This document shows positions 35,715 to 44,666 of a DNA stretch of 64,000 nucleotides, one piece after another; the first letter of the stretch is position 1, and every line of letters starts with the position of its first letter. Source of the stretch: Chakrabartia godavariana (GTDB lineage Bacteria; Pseudomonadota; Alphaproteobacteria; Sphingomonadales; Sphingomonadaceae); NCBI GenBank assembly GCA_005518185.1, contig RKSN01000003.1, positions 620,001 to 684,000 of the forward strand. The letters are read 5' to 3'. A model generated the notes under the pieces. That model was not told the DNA's origin and did not search any database. It saw only the letters and a program-made list of their open reading frames with translations. A program made the translations under genes and the position numbers.

Positions 35715-35812
35715 ACCAAACTCCATAACAGGAGATGGTTATGCAGCTGCTAACGATCCCGATGCGCGGATATTCAGGGTAAATGCGCCCGGATTCGGGG
35801 TTAATGCGCCGC

Positions 35813-36358
35813 TTATGCGCCGTCCTTGTCGTCCATCACGATGGTCCCGGTGGTCGTCCCGCCCTTTCCGGGGGCGAAGGTCATCGTGAAGGGCGTGCCG
35901 TCCCTGGTCTTGCCGGTCAGCGATTCGCCCGAGATCTTCGCCTCGACGGCCTTGTCGGCAAAAGCCTTGGCAAACCAGTCGCGGACGGGCTTGGGATCGG
36001 CGGGGGCGGAATAGATGATCTGGACGCGGTTGCCGGCCCAGACGCCGGTCTTGTCTCCCTGCACATTGATGCTGGAGATGCGCGCGCCGGGATAGAGCTT
36101 CACGCCATCAATGTCGAAATTGCTGTCCTTCAGAACGGCCTTGGGCAGGCGGAGATTGGCGTCGATTCCGGGCAGGTTGACAGCGACCTTGCCGGTGTCG
36201 CCATCCGCCGTGATGCGGATGTCCTCGCCCTTGTCGCTCTTGGCGTTGATGTTGATCGAGGTGCCTGTGGCATTGCCATCGGCTTTGTCAGCCGCGCTGT
36301 CGACATCGCAGGCGGCAAGGCTGACGAGCAGCGAAACAAGGAGAAGGGGCGAACGCAT
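35813..36358 (-). CDS. Putative lipoprotein with a related LYPGAR domain
   Basis: 181 residues from ATG 36358, with AGGAGA upstream. Lipobox LVSLAAC follows a short hydrophobic signal, then an acidic Asp/Lys segment and a beta-rich domain with VKLYPGARISSINV, VQIIYSAPADPKPVRDWFAKAF and TFAPGKGGTTTGTIVMDD. It lies upstream of, and reads in the same direction as, the preceding lipoprotein gene, 98 bases away. No named family comes to mind; envelope role inferred. Confidence 0.75.
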   Translation of the reverse strand: MRSPLLLVSLLVSLAACDVDSAADKADGNATGTSININAKSDKGEDIRITADGDTGKVAVNLPGIDANLRLPKAVLKDSNFDIDGVKLYPGARISSINVQGDKTGVWAGNRVQIIYSAPADPKPVRDWFAKAFADKAVEAKISGESLTGKTRDGTPFTMTFAPGKGGTTTGTIVMDDKDGA

Positions 36359-36460
36359 CTGGGGATCTCCTGACTGTGTTATCCACATAATACAGCAGCG
36401 CCGCGTGCCGTCAAGCAGGCTGTGCTTGCAAATGCACCGGCAGGTGCGCACATTCCCTCT

Positions 36461-36682
36461 ATGCGCAACCTCATTTCCCTGCTGATCGGCTTTGTCGCCC
36501 TGATCCTTGCGGCCATCGCCTTTTTCCCGCTGCTCGGATGGGCGAACTGGGCGATCATTCCGCTCGCCGTGATCGGGCTTGGCATTGGCGCCACGTCGGA
36601 CAAGACGGCGGGCCGGAATCTCAATATCGTGGTGATTGTGATCGGCCTGATCCGCCTCTCGATCGGCGGCGGCATTCTTTAG
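36461..36682 (+). CDS. Small membrane protein
   Basis: 73 residues from ATG 36461. Two long hydrophobic helices (LISLLIGFVALILAAIAFFP and WAIIPLAVIGLGIGA) plus a third near the C-terminus (IVVIVIGLIRLSIGGGIL), with a polar SDKTAGRN loop. Composition matches small inner-membrane proteins widespread in sphingomonads but no function is known to me. It diverges from the lipoprotein gene and converges on the PilZ gene. Confidence 0.7.
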   Translation: MRNLISLLIGFVALILAAIAFFPLLGWANWAIIPLAVIGLGIGATSDKTAGRNLNIVVIVIGLIRLSIGGGIL

Positions 36683-36691
36683 GCGCGGCTG

Positions 36692-37018
36692 TCAGGCCCT
36701 GCGAAAGCCGACAATCGCCTGAACCCGCTGCTCGCTCACCGGGTTGACGAATGCGCCGCCAATCTCACCCTGACGCGACCAGACGACACGGGCGATCGCC
36801 ATGCCCAGCCCGGCCATCTTCAGGCGGATGATTGATCCGGGCGGAATGTGCCGCCCGAGCCTGGCGCGAAAGCCCGATGTCGAAATCTCGGTGACGACGA
36901 CGTCTGCGCCGTGAAAGCCGGTTCCGGCGAGTGTCGCATCCTGTGCAAGGTCGAAGCGCGCGCTCCGGCGCCGGTCGGGCGCAAAGTTCTGAACAGCAAG
37001 GCGTGCGGCTAAATGCAT
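36692..37018 (-). CDS. PilZ-domain protein, putative c-di-GMP receptor
   Basis: 108 residues from ATG 37018. The c-di-GMP binding RxxxR motif appears as DRRRSARFDL near the N-terminus, and the later D/NxSxxG element as ITEISTSGFRAR in the form TEISTSGF. A single PilZ domain with no other module. It should bind c-di-GMP and act as a small effector; its partner is unknown. It diverges from the bactofilin gene; the EAL phosphodiesterase at 5.3 kb is the only other visible c-di-GMP protein. Confidence 0.82.
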   Translation of the reverse strand: MHLAARLAVQNFAPDRRRSARFDLAQDATLAGTGFHGADVVVTEISTSGFRARLGRHIPPGSIIRLKMAGLGMAIARVVWSRQGEIGGAFVNPVSEQRVQAIVGFRRA

Positions 37019-37152
37019 ATGAATCGTTCCCGCGTCTGTCCTAGGCCGCAACTGGTTAACGACGCGTAATTGCGCGATATTTTGCCGGATTTGGCGAATC
37101 GCCCCGCCCCGTCCTAAACCGGCCTCTGGGTCATAATGAGGAGAACAGAGCC

Positions 37153-37548
37153 ATGGCATGGGGAAGCAAATCGGGCGACGCAGCGCCGCGCACCAGCGGC
37201 AGCATGTCCTTCATCGGCAGCGAAGTGTCGATCACGGGCAATATCGGCGCGTCCGGGGACATCCATCTTGATGGCGCCGTTCAGGGCGACGTGGCCTGCG
37301 GGTCGTTAACGGTCGGCGCCAGCGGACAGGTGCGCGGCAACGTCCTCGCCCAGCGTGCGACGATTGCTGGTGCCGTCGAAGGTTCGGTGGTCGCAACCGA
37401 ACTCGTCATCGAAAAGTCGGCGCGGATCGCAGGCGATGTGTCTTACGAAAGCATCTCGATTGAAACGGGCGCGCGCGTCGATGGCCGTCTCTCCCAGAAG
37501 GCGGCACCGTCGGGCGAACTGAAGCTGGTGTCTGCCAGCGGAGAATGA
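37153..37548 (+). CDS. Bactofilin
   Basis: 131 residues. The central bactofilin beta-helix (about 18-115) has regularly spaced hydrophobics and glycine: SFIGSEVSITGNIGASGDIHLDGAVQGD is the family opening, and GQVRGNVLAQRATIAGAVEGSVV continues it. Short unstructured ends flank it. Bactofilins polymerise without nucleotide into filaments that organise cell-wall or stalk proteins. No M23 peptidase, the frequent partner, is adjacent; a PilZ gene is divergent. Confidence 0.92.
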   Translation: MAWGSKSGDAAPRTSGSMSFIGSEVSITGNIGASGDIHLDGAVQGDVACGSLTVGASGQVRGNVLAQRATIAGAVEGSVVATELVIEKSARIAGDVSYESISIETGARVDGRLSQKAAPSGELKLVSASGE

Positions 37549-37614
37549 TCCGCCGGGCCCGCGCGTTGACAGAAATCAAATGCGCGACGCGGGCTTCCGG
37601 ACTAAACGGGCGGC

Positions 37615-38562
37615 ATGACTGAAACCTTGAAGAACCTGCCGACCCTGTCGCTCGCCGCACAGGACAGTGATCCCGACGCCTTTGCCCAGGCCGTTGGCGA
37701 TTCGTTTCGCACCTTCGGTTTTGCGGTTGTCGCCGACCATGGCGTGGACCGCGCGCTGATCGACAAGGCGTGGGAACAGACGCGCCTCTTGTTTGATCTG
37801 CCCGAAGCGGTGAAGCGGTCTTATTATACCGCAGACCTCGCCGGACAGCGCGGCTATACGCCCTTTGGCACCGAAATCGCCAAGGATGCCGAACATGTCG
37901 ATCTGAAGGAGTTCTGGCACATCGGGCGCGATCTGCCGCCCGGCCATCGCTTCCGCGATCACATGCCTGACAATATCTGGCCGTCGGAGCTGCCGGAGTT
38001 CCGCGCGACGTTCGAGGCAATGTATGCCGCCTTCGATCATGCTGGAAAACGGCTGCTCTCGGCCATTGCCCGCTATCTGGGCCTCGCGCCTGACTGGTTT
38101 GACCCTGCCGTCGAGAACGGCAATTCGGTCATGCGGCTGCTCCATTACCCGCCCATTCCCAAGGATGCGCCGGGCATCCGCGCGGGCGCGCATGGCGACA
38201 TCAACCTGATCACGCTCTTGCTGGGTGCCGAAGAAGGCGGGCTGCAACTGCTGACGCGGCAGGGCGACTGGCTGTCGATCACGCCGCCCGAAGGTGCCAT
38301 GGTCATCAACTGCGGCGACATGCTGGAACGGCTGACCAACAACCATCTGCCCGCGACGATCCACCGCGTGCTCAATCCGCCGCCGGAGCGGCGCCACATC
38401 CCGCGCTATTCGATGCCCTTCTTCCTGCACCTTGCGTCCGACTTCCTCATCGAGACGTTGCCCGGCTGCGTGGATGACGCGCACCCGAACCTCTACCCCG
38501 AACCGATCAGCGCCAACGACTTCCTCGTCCAGCGGCTGATCGAGATCGGGTTGAAGAAGTAG
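37615..38562 (+). CDS. 2-oxoglutarate/Fe(II) dioxygenase, isopenicillin N synthase family
   Basis: 315 residues. The non-haem iron triad is visible: His and Asp in AGAHGDINLITLL and the distal His in TIHRVLNPPPERR, with the 2OG-anchoring Arg-x-Ser in PRYSMPFF. The DIOX_N region FRTFGFAVVADHGVD is typical. This family includes ethylene-forming enzyme and IPNS-like oxidases; the true substrate in sphingomonads is unknown. Single gene, probably monocistronic. Confidence 0.9.
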   Translation: MTETLKNLPTLSLAAQDSDPDAFAQAVGDSFRTFGFAVVADHGVDRALIDKAWEQTRLLFDLPEAVKRSYYTADLAGQRGYTPFGTEIAKDAEHVDLKEFWHIGRDLPPGHRFRDHMPDNIWPSELPEFRATFEAMYAAFDHAGKRLLSAIARYLGLAPDWFDPAVENGNSVMRLLHYPPIPKDAPGIRAGAHGDINLITLLLGAEEGGLQLLTRQGDWLSITPPEGAMVINCGDMLERLTNNHLPATIHRVLNPPPERRHIPRYSMPFFLHLASDFLIETLPGCVDDAHPNLYPEPISANDFLVQRLIEIGLKK

Positions 38563-38568
38563 GGCGGA

Positions 38569-38982
38569 TCAGGGCGCCGGGGTGAAGGTGACCGATCGGG
38601 AAAAGGGCCCGACATAGCCCTTCACCTTCAGCGTTCCGTCGGGTTGTTTGGACATGGTGGACCGGTAGGTCTTGCCCGCGCGCGGGTCATAGATCTTGCC
38701 TTCCCACTCGCCGCCCGAATCCTTGAATTCCGACAGGATGACGATGCCCTGGATCGGGCGCGTGCGCAGGGCCGGGTCCGGGTTCTTGCTGTCCACGGCT
38801 GGGCCGCCGCCGGGCGGGCTCTTCAGCACCTTGGCAACCTTGCCGCAGATGACGGCGCCGCATTGGCCGATATGGACGATGCTGTCCTTTTCCTCGGTGT
38901 ACCAGCGTCCATTGACGGGAACGGCCGCCGAAAGCGGCGCGGCAGCGCTGGCCAGCGCGATGACAAGCAGGGCCTTACGCAT
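38569..38982 (-). CDS. DUF2147 secreted protein
   Basis: 137 residues from ATG 38982, preceded by GGAGAG. Signal peptide (MRKALLVIALASAAAPLSA) followed by a DUF2147 lipocalin-like beta domain: NGRWYTEEKDSIVHIGQC, CGKVAKV, GIVILSEFKDSGGEWEGKIYDPRAGKTY and GYVGPFSRSVTF. Two cysteines (GQCGAVICGK) may pair in the periplasm. Function unknown. It converges on the dioxygenase gene and diverges from the beta-helix gene. Confidence 0.87.
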   Translation of the reverse strand: MRKALLVIALASAAAPLSAAVPVNGRWYTEEKDSIVHIGQCGAVICGKVAKVLKSPPGGGPAVDSKNPDPALRTRPIQGIVILSEFKDSGGEWEGKIYDPRAGKTYRSTMSKQPDGTLKVKGYVGPFSRSVTFTPAP

Positions 38983-39045
38983 GTGAACTCTCCTCAAGGT
39001 CGTTTTGGTCTTGGCTTACATAGGTGTCAGTGCGATGAATACGCC

Positions 39046-40251
39046 ATGAAATGGAGAGCGATGCAAGCCGCAGCCCTTGCCGTATTGGCTGCTGCACAGG
39101 CCCAGGCCGGCACCATTCGGGTCGAACCGGGCGATGGCGCGCAGGACCGGCTGCAGGCCGCCCTGATCGATGCGAAACCCGGTGACACCGTCGAGATCGC
39201 GGCCGGACGCTATGACCTGACCGACGGCCTGTCGCTCGACGTGGCCGGTGTCACGGTCAAAGGCGCGGGACCGGCCGCCACCATCCTCAGCTTCAAGGGG
39301 CAGAAGGGCGCGGGCGAAGGTCTGCTCGTTACCTCCGATGACGTGGTGCTCCGCGACTTTGCGGTTGAGGATTCGCGCGGCGACGGCATCAAGTCCAAGG
39401 GCGCAGACCGCATCGTCTATCGCAATGTGCGCGTGGAATGGACGGGCGGCCCCAAGGAAACCAACGGCGCCTATGGGCTCTATCCGGTCGAATCGACCGA
39501 CGTGCTGATCGACGGCGCAGTCGTGAAGGGCGCGTCGGACGCGGGCATCTATGTCGGCCAGTCGAAGAACATCATCGTCCGCAATTCGACCGCGATGTAC
39601 AATGTCGCCGGGATCGAGATCGAAAACAGCTACAGCGCCGACGTGCATTCGAACCTTGCCATGCACAATACGGGCGGCATCCTCGTGTTCGACCTGCCCA
39701 ATCTGCCGCAGCAGGGCGGGCACGCGATCCGGGTTTTCTCGAACCGCGTCGAGAAGAACGACACCCCCAATTTCGCGCCCAAGGGCAATATCGTCGCCAG
39801 CGTGCCGACCGGCACGGGCGTGATGGTCATGGCCAATCGCGACGTCCATGTGTTCGGCAATGTGATCGGGGACAACGGCACGACCAATGTCATGGTCGTC
39901 GCCTATCAGTCGGCCTTTACCGACAAGAAATATGATCCCAGCGCGCGCAACATCGTCGTGCGCGACAACCAGCACGGCCGCGCCGGATGGGCGCCTGCCT
40001 TTCCCGGCGGGGCTGAACTGGCCGCAGCGCTGGGCGGCGCATTCCCCTCGGTGCTCTGGGATGGTGTCGGCGGTGCGGCGGCAAACGTGCATCTGAAGGA
40101 CCCGGTGATGACCGTGTCGCTCAACCTGCCCGCGCAGGGGACGCCGATCACACAGGCGCAGCCGGCCGCTTATGCAGCGCCCGCCACGGCCCCGGCGAAG
40201 GACTTGCCCACCATCGTCATGCCCGCTGCGATGGAGGCGGCGGCGAAGTGA
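39046..40251 (+). CDS. Exported parallel beta-helix protein (partner of the SO2930-type cytochrome)
   Basis: 401 residues with a signal peptide ending near AQAQAG. Right-handed parallel beta-helix repeats run from about 60 to 330: VLRDFAVEDSRGDGIKSKGADRI, VLIDGAVVKGASDAGIYVGQS, IIVRNSTAMYNVAGIEIENSY, VHSNLAMHNTGGILVFDLP. This fits the TIGR03805-type family that occurs next to a diheme cytochrome of the TIGR03806 type. No catalytic function is established; a carbohydrate-active or surface role is only a guess. ATG 39046 gives the full signal; an alternative ATG is at 39061. GTGA overlap couples it to the next gene. Confidence 0.88.
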   Translation: MKWRAMQAAALAVLAAAQAQAGTIRVEPGDGAQDRLQAALIDAKPGDTVEIAAGRYDLTDGLSLDVAGVTVKGAGPAATILSFKGQKGAGEGLLVTSDDVVLRDFAVEDSRGDGIKSKGADRIVYRNVRVEWTGGPKETNGAYGLYPVESTDVLIDGAVVKGASDAGIYVGQSKNIIVRNSTAMYNVAGIEIENSYSADVHSNLAMHNTGGILVFDLPNLPQQGGHAIRVFSNRVEKNDTPNFAPKGNIVASVPTGTGVMVMANRDVHVFGNVIGDNGTTNVMVVAYQSAFTDKKYDPSARNIVVRDNQHGRAGWAPAFPGGAELAAALGGAFPSVLWDGVGGAAANVHLKDPVMTVSLNLPAQGTPITQAQPAAYAAPATAPAKDLPTIVMPAAMEAAAK

Positions 40252-41264
40252 CGCGCGCTCTGGCGCTGGGGCTCTTCTGGCTTGGGCTGGTCAGCGCCAG
40301 CGCGGTGCCGGAGGTGAACGAGGCGCTGATCCTCTCCGATGCGATGCCGCAACGGCTGCAGGATTTCGGCCTGCTGGTCGACGGGAAAACGCCCGCGCCG
40401 GGCGTCGTGCCCTATCATCTCAACACCCCCTTGTTCAGCGACTATGCGCTCAAGTTCCGCTTCGTCCATCTGCCCAAGGGCAAGAAGGCGAAAGCGACCG
40501 GTGATGGCCTGCTCGATTTTCCGGTCGGCACCGTTCTCATCAAGAGTTTCGGCTACCCGGCGGACATGCGCGCGCCCGACCGGGACCTGCGCATCCTCGA
40601 AACACGGCTCCTCATCCACCGCGCGGGCGGCTGGGTGGCTCTGCCTTATGTGTGGAATGCGGAAGGCACGGAGGCGAGGCTCAAGCGTGCGGGCCAGCGC
40701 ATCGACGTCAGCTGGACGCACAGTGACGGACAAGTGCGGTCGATCAGCTATGCCGTGCCCAATGCCAACCAGTGCAAGGGATGCCATGTGAGCGGGGCGG
40801 CGATCACGCCCATAGGCCCGAAGGTCCGCAATCTGGATGACGGCCATCAGCTGCAGGCGCTCGCCAAGGCGGGGCTGCTGTCGGGCCGGACGGCTGCCGT
40901 ACATCCGATGCCCGTCTGGGACCGTCCGGAGAGCGGCAGCGTCACCGCGCGCGCCCGGGCCTATCTCGATGCCAATTGCAGCCACTGCCACAACCGCGCG
41001 GGGCCGGCGGACACGTCGGGCCTCTGGCTCGATTGGGACCAGCCTGCCGACACCAACCTCGGCATCGGCAAGCGCCCGACGGCGGCGGGGCGCGGCAGCG
41101 TCGGTCTTGAATTCGCGATCAAGCCGGGCGATCCGGCAGCCTCCTATCTCGTCGCGCGCATGGCGAGCACCGAGCCGGGCATTGCAATGCCCGAGCTGGG
41201 CCGATCGGTCACCCATGACGAAGCGGTTGCGCTTGTCAGCCAATGGATCGGGCAGATGAAGTGA
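40248..41264 (+). CDS. SO2930-type diheme c-type cytochrome
   Basis: 338 residues from GTG 40248 overlapping the beta-helix stop. Signal peptide MTRALALGLFWLGLVSASA. Two haem c motifs CxxCH are present, CKGCH and CSHCH, separated by about 75 residues, with possible distal Met ligands in AVHPMPVWDRP and GIAMPELGRS. It should be a periplasmic electron carrier or oxidase component working with the beta-helix protein; the reaction is unknown. Its stop overlaps the maiA start, suggesting that maiA is on the same transcript. Confidence 0.88.
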   Translation: MTRALALGLFWLGLVSASAVPEVNEALILSDAMPQRLQDFGLLVDGKTPAPGVVPYHLNTPLFSDYALKFRFVHLPKGKKAKATGDGLLDFPVGTVLIKSFGYPADMRAPDRDLRILETRLLIHRAGGWVALPYVWNAEGTEARLKRAGQRIDVSWTHSDGQVRSISYAVPNANQCKGCHVSGAAITPIGPKVRNLDDGHQLQALAKAGLLSGRTAAVHPMPVWDRPESGSVTARARAYLDANCSHCHNRAGPADTSGLWLDWDQPADTNLGIGKRPTAAGRGSVGLEFAIKPGDPAASYLVARMASTEPGIAMPELGRSVTHDEAVALVSQWIGQMK

Positions 41265-41902
41265 CCCTAAGGCTCTACGATTACTGGCGGTCCTCGGCGG
41301 CCTATCGGGTGCGCATTGCGCTCAATCTGAAGGGCGTTGCCTATGAGGCGGTGGACACCAGCCTGCTCCATGGTGAGCAGCGCGACCCCGCCTATCTGGC
41401 GCGCAATCCGCAGGGACTCGTCCCCATGCTGGAGGTGGGCGACCTGCGCCTGACGCAGAGTCTGGCGATCATCGACTGGCTGGATGCGGCCTATCCCGCG
41501 CCGCGCCTGATCCCCGCCGATCCGGCCGCGCGCGCCGCCGAACTTGCCAAGGCGATGGTCGTGGCGGCGGACATCCATCCGATCAACAATCTGCGCATCC
41601 TCAAATATCTGAAGAATGATCTGGGCCAGCCGCAGGACGCCATCGACCAATGGGCGCGCCACTGGATCGCGGAAGGCTTTGCCGCGCTGGAGGCGATGGC
41701 GGACGCTGATGCGCCCTATCTGTCCGGCGCGGTGCCCGGCCTCGCCGATGTGTTCCTCGTGCCGCAAATGGCCAATGCGCGGCGGGTGGACACGCCGCTT
41801 GATCCCTATCCAAAACTCGTCGCCATCGATGCGCGGGCGACCGCGCTGGCGCCGTTCGCCAAGGCCCATCCCGATGCGGTGAAGCCTGCCCGTTACGCCT
41901 GA
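41261..41902 (+). CDS. maiA: Maleylacetoacetate isomerase (zeta-class GST)
   Basis: 213 residues from GTG 41261, whose GTGA overlaps the cytochrome stop. The zeta-class N-terminal glutathione site is RLYDYWRSSAAYRVRIALNLKG with the SSAAYR catalytic serine, then NPQGLVPMLEVGD and DIHPINNLRILKYL. It isomerises maleylacetoacetate to fumarylacetoacetate in tyrosine/homogentisate breakdown. hmgA and fahA are not in the window, so here it is detached from that pathway. Confidence 0.92.
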   Translation: MTLRLYDYWRSSAAYRVRIALNLKGVAYEAVDTSLLHGEQRDPAYLARNPQGLVPMLEVGDLRLTQSLAIIDWLDAAYPAPRLIPADPAARAAELAKAMVVAADIHPINNLRILKYLKNDLGQPQDAIDQWARHWIAEGFAALEAMADADAPYLSGAVPGLADVFLVPQMANARRVDTPLDPYPKLVAIDARATALAPFAKAHPDAVKPARYA

Positions 41903-41916
41903 CACAGGAGAGACCC

Positions 41917-42324
41917 ATGACGATCACCGGACGCTGCTATTGCGGGGATGTGCAGTACAAGGCCCAGGGGCCGGGCTTCATGAAGTTTGAATGCTATTGC
42001 CGCGAATGCCGCTACATCTCGGGCGGCGGCCCGGTCATCGGCATGGCCGTCCTCAACGACGGGTTTGAGATCACGCAGGGCGCGGTCCAGGACTTCACGC
42101 GCGGCGACATCGAAGGTGCGGTGACGCGTCAGTTCTGCCCCCATTGCGGGACGCATCTGTTCACCCGCGCGCCGGGCTTCCCACAGGGCGTGATTCTCAA
42201 GGTCGGCAGCCTCGACAATCCCGACGACTTTGGCGGCGCGGAGTTCGCGGCCTTCGCCTGCGATGCTGAGGACTGGCACCGCCTGCCGACCGACATCCCG
42301 GTGCATGACCGCTGGCCGGGATAG
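41917..42324 (+). CDS. GFA-family zinc-binding protein
   Basis: 135 residues with the Zn-binding cysteine layout of glutathione-dependent formaldehyde-activating (GFA) proteins: C7 and C9 in RCYCGDVQ, C26, C28 and C31 in FECYCRECRY, and a further pair in FCPHCGTHLF. Many members do not act on formaldehyde and are uncharacterised. It follows maiA by 14 bases, the only hint of a glutathione link. Confidence 0.9.
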   Translation: MTITGRCYCGDVQYKAQGPGFMKFECYCRECRYISGGGPVIGMAVLNDGFEITQGAVQDFTRGDIEGAVTRQFCPHCGTHLFTRAPGFPQGVILKVGSLDNPDDFGGAEFAAFACDAEDWHRLPTDIPVHDRWPG

Positions 42325-42379
42325 AAATCCGCCCATTTGCCCCTTTAATGTTGTCGCCCCCGCTGCCACATGCAGCCCC

Positions 42380-44410
42380 ATGAAAACACGCCTGCTCGCT
42401 TCCGCCGCCCTTCTGATCGCCGCGCCAGCTCTTGCGGAGGATGGGGAGATCGTCGTCACCGGCCAGCCGCTGCCTGCGTCGATCGGGGAGAGTGCCTATG
42501 ACGTGGCGACCGTCGAACGTGACCGGATCGTGACGACGGCATCGGGGCGGATTGAGGATGTGCTGCGCGATGTCGCCGGGCTGACCCAGTTCCGCCGCAG
42601 CGACGCGCGCTCGGCCAATGCGACAAGCCAGGGCGCGACGCTGCGCGGTCTGGGCGGCAATGCGTCGAGCCGGGCCCTGCTCGTCCTCGACGGCGTGCCG
42701 CAGAGCGACCCCTTTGGCGGCTGGATCACCTGGCCCGCTTATGTGCCCGAACGGCTGGGCAGCGTGCGCGTGACGCGGGGCGGCGGATCGGGCGCCTATG
42801 GCTCCGGCGCGCTGGCCGGCACCATCGAGATGGACAGCATCGGCACGGGCGAAGGTCTGACCGGCAGCCTCGCTTATGGCAGCCGCGCCAGTGTCGAGGG
42901 GAGCGCTCTCCTCTCCGGAAAGCTGGGTAGCGGCTTTGGCCTTGTCTCGGCAAGCTATGCGCGCGGCGACGGCTTTGTGCCCATCGTCGCGGGGCAGCGC
43001 GGCCCGGCCGATATTGCCGCGCCCCATGAGCAGGCAACACTCGCCGCGCGCGGCGTCGCGCCGCTCGATGCGCAGACCGAGCTTCAGGCCTCCGTCCTGG
43101 GCTTCACCGACCGGCGGGAACGGGGCACGATCCTGTCGCAAAATGGCGGCGACGGCGCCGATGCCAGCCTGCGGCTGGTCCATCGCGGGCGCTGGGGCGT
43201 GCAGGCGCTCGGCTATGTCCAGATGCGCAAGTTCACCAGCCGCGCGGTCGCCATCGACGCGGCGCGCGCCACGGTCACGCAATCGGTCAATCAGTTCAAC
43301 GTGCCGTCGACCGGTTTGGGCGGTCGGCTGGAAGTGCGCCCGCCGCTGGGCGAGGCGGTCGAACTGCGGCTGGGCGCGGATGTCCGCCGCACGACGGGGG
43401 AGACCAACGAGTTTTTCACCTATGTCGCAGGCAAGCCGACGCGCCTGCGTGAGGCCGGCGGGCAGAGCGATACGGCGGGGGCCTTTGCCGAACTGTCGGC
43501 GAAGATCGACGCGCTGACGCTGACCGGCGGCGTCCGGGCCGACCGCTGGTGGATCAGGGATGGACGCCTCGTCGAACGCACGCTGGCGACGGGCGCCACG
43601 ATTCGCAACGAACTGGCGCTGGAGCGGCAGGGCTGGGAACCGACCGCGCGCGCGGGGCTTGCCTATGATGCGGGAGACGTCACGCTCCGGGCGGCGGCCT
43701 ATCTCGGCTGGCGGCTGCCGACGCTCAATGAACTCTATCGCCCGTTTCGTGTTGGCGCCGATGCAACGGCAGCCAACCCTGCGCTCGCGCCGGAGCGGAT
43801 GAAGGGCGTCGAGCTGGGCGTCGATGTGCGGCCGGCCAATGGCGTGTCGCTGCGCGCGACGGCCTTTACCAACAAGCTGACCGACGCCATCGGCAATGTC
43901 ACGCGCGGGCAAGGGCCGGGCACATTCCCCGGGGTCGGCTTCGTGGCCGGGGCGTATCGCCAGCGCGTCAACATCGATGCCGTCCGCAGCAATGGTGTGG
44001 AACTCGACGCGCGGCTCGTGCGGGGCGATTGGCAGCTTGGGGCGAGCTATGCCTATACCGATGCGCGCATCATCGGCGCGGGTCTCGCCGCCGCGCTTGA
44101 TGGCCTGCGCCCGGCGCAGGTCCCGACGCACACCGCCAGCGCGACGCTGGGCTGGCGTGGCCTTTCGGCCACGGCGCGCTATGTCTCGGCGCAGTTTGAG
44201 GATGATTCCAACAGCCGCCGTCTGAACGATGCGCTGACGCTGGATGCAGTGGCCGTCCTGCCTGTTTCCGACCGGATGTCGCTGTTCGTGCGCGGGGAGA
44301 ATGTGACCGACGCCCGTGTTGAAACAGCGATCAGCGCCACCGGCATTGTGGAGCGTGCCAGCCCGCGTACGATCTGGTTTGGTGTCCGGCTGAGGGGAGC
44401 GGGCATTTAA
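42380..44410 (+). CDS. TonB-dependent outer-membrane receptor (676 residues)
   Basis: Signal peptide MKTRLLASAALLIAAPALAE, then a TonB-box-like EIVVTG, plug domain (about 45-150: RIEDVLRDVAGLTQFRR, ATLRGLGGNASSRALLVLDGV) and a beta-barrel to the C-terminus. It is shorter than most siderophore receptors, in the range of small vitamin B12/BtuB-like or generic receptors; ligand unknown. ATG 42380 starts the signal peptide. It is followed by a strong terminator and converges on a second receptor gene. No ECF sigma/anti-sigma pair is adjacent. Confidence 0.9.
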   Translation: MKTRLLASAALLIAAPALAEDGEIVVTGQPLPASIGESAYDVATVERDRIVTTASGRIEDVLRDVAGLTQFRRSDARSANATSQGATLRGLGGNASSRALLVLDGVPQSDPFGGWITWPAYVPERLGSVRVTRGGGSGAYGSGALAGTIEMDSIGTGEGLTGSLAYGSRASVEGSALLSGKLGSGFGLVSASYARGDGFVPIVAGQRGPADIAAPHEQATLAARGVAPLDAQTELQASVLGFTDRRERGTILSQNGGDGADASLRLVHRGRWGVQALGYVQMRKFTSRAVAIDAARATVTQSVNQFNVPSTGLGGRLEVRPPLGEAVELRLGADVRRTTGETNEFFTYVAGKPTRLREAGGQSDTAGAFAELSAKIDALTLTGGVRADRWWIRDGRLVERTLATGATIRNELALERQGWEPTARAGLAYDAGDVTLRAAAYLGWRLPTLNELYRPFRVGADATAANPALAPERMKGVELGVDVRPANGVSLRATAFTNKLTDAIGNVTRGQGPGTFPGVGFVAGAYRQRVNIDAVRSNGVELDARLVRGDWQLGASYAYTDARIIGAGLAAALDGLRPAQVPTHTASATLGWRGLSATARYVSAQFEDDSNSRRLNDALTLDAVAVLPVSDRMSLFVRGENVTDARVETAISATGIVERASPRTIWFGVRLRGAGI

Positions 44411-44443
44411 AAAGGGCCGCGGGTACACCCGTCGGCCCTTTTT
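44409..44443 (+). terminator. Intrinsic terminator of the first TonB-dependent receptor
   Basis: AAAAAGGGCCG pairs with CGGCCCTTTTT around an inner GGGT/ACCC stem. It overlaps the stop codon and ends in T5; it could work on both strands. Confidence 0.88.
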
Positions 44444-44609
44444 CTCCTCTCCCGCGGAGCTGTCTAATTCTGTGCGGCTCAACCGCTTGTTGCGGTCTTT
44501 GACGCAAAATTGTCACATTGCCAATGCCACGGCGGCGCCACGCGCACTTTTTTTGCGGGCGTGGCCGTGCAGCCACAACTTGTTTGCAACGCATACAGTG
44601 CTGCAATGC

Positions 44610-44645
44610 ACAAGAAAGGGGCCGGCGGCGCGTGCTGCCGACCCC
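44610..44645 (-). terminator. Intrinsic terminator of the second TonB-dependent receptor
   Basis: Read leftwards, a 12-bp stem with one mismatch (44618-44629 with 44634-44645) is followed by TTTCTTG. It begins 21 bases past the receptor stop. Confidence 0.8.
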
Positions 44646-44666
44646 TGATTTGATCCTCGACTGGCC

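Noticed and set aside
42325-42379. Cobalamin riboswitch before the small TonB-dependent receptor
   Set aside because: 55 bases is too short and no B12-box-like sequence is visible.
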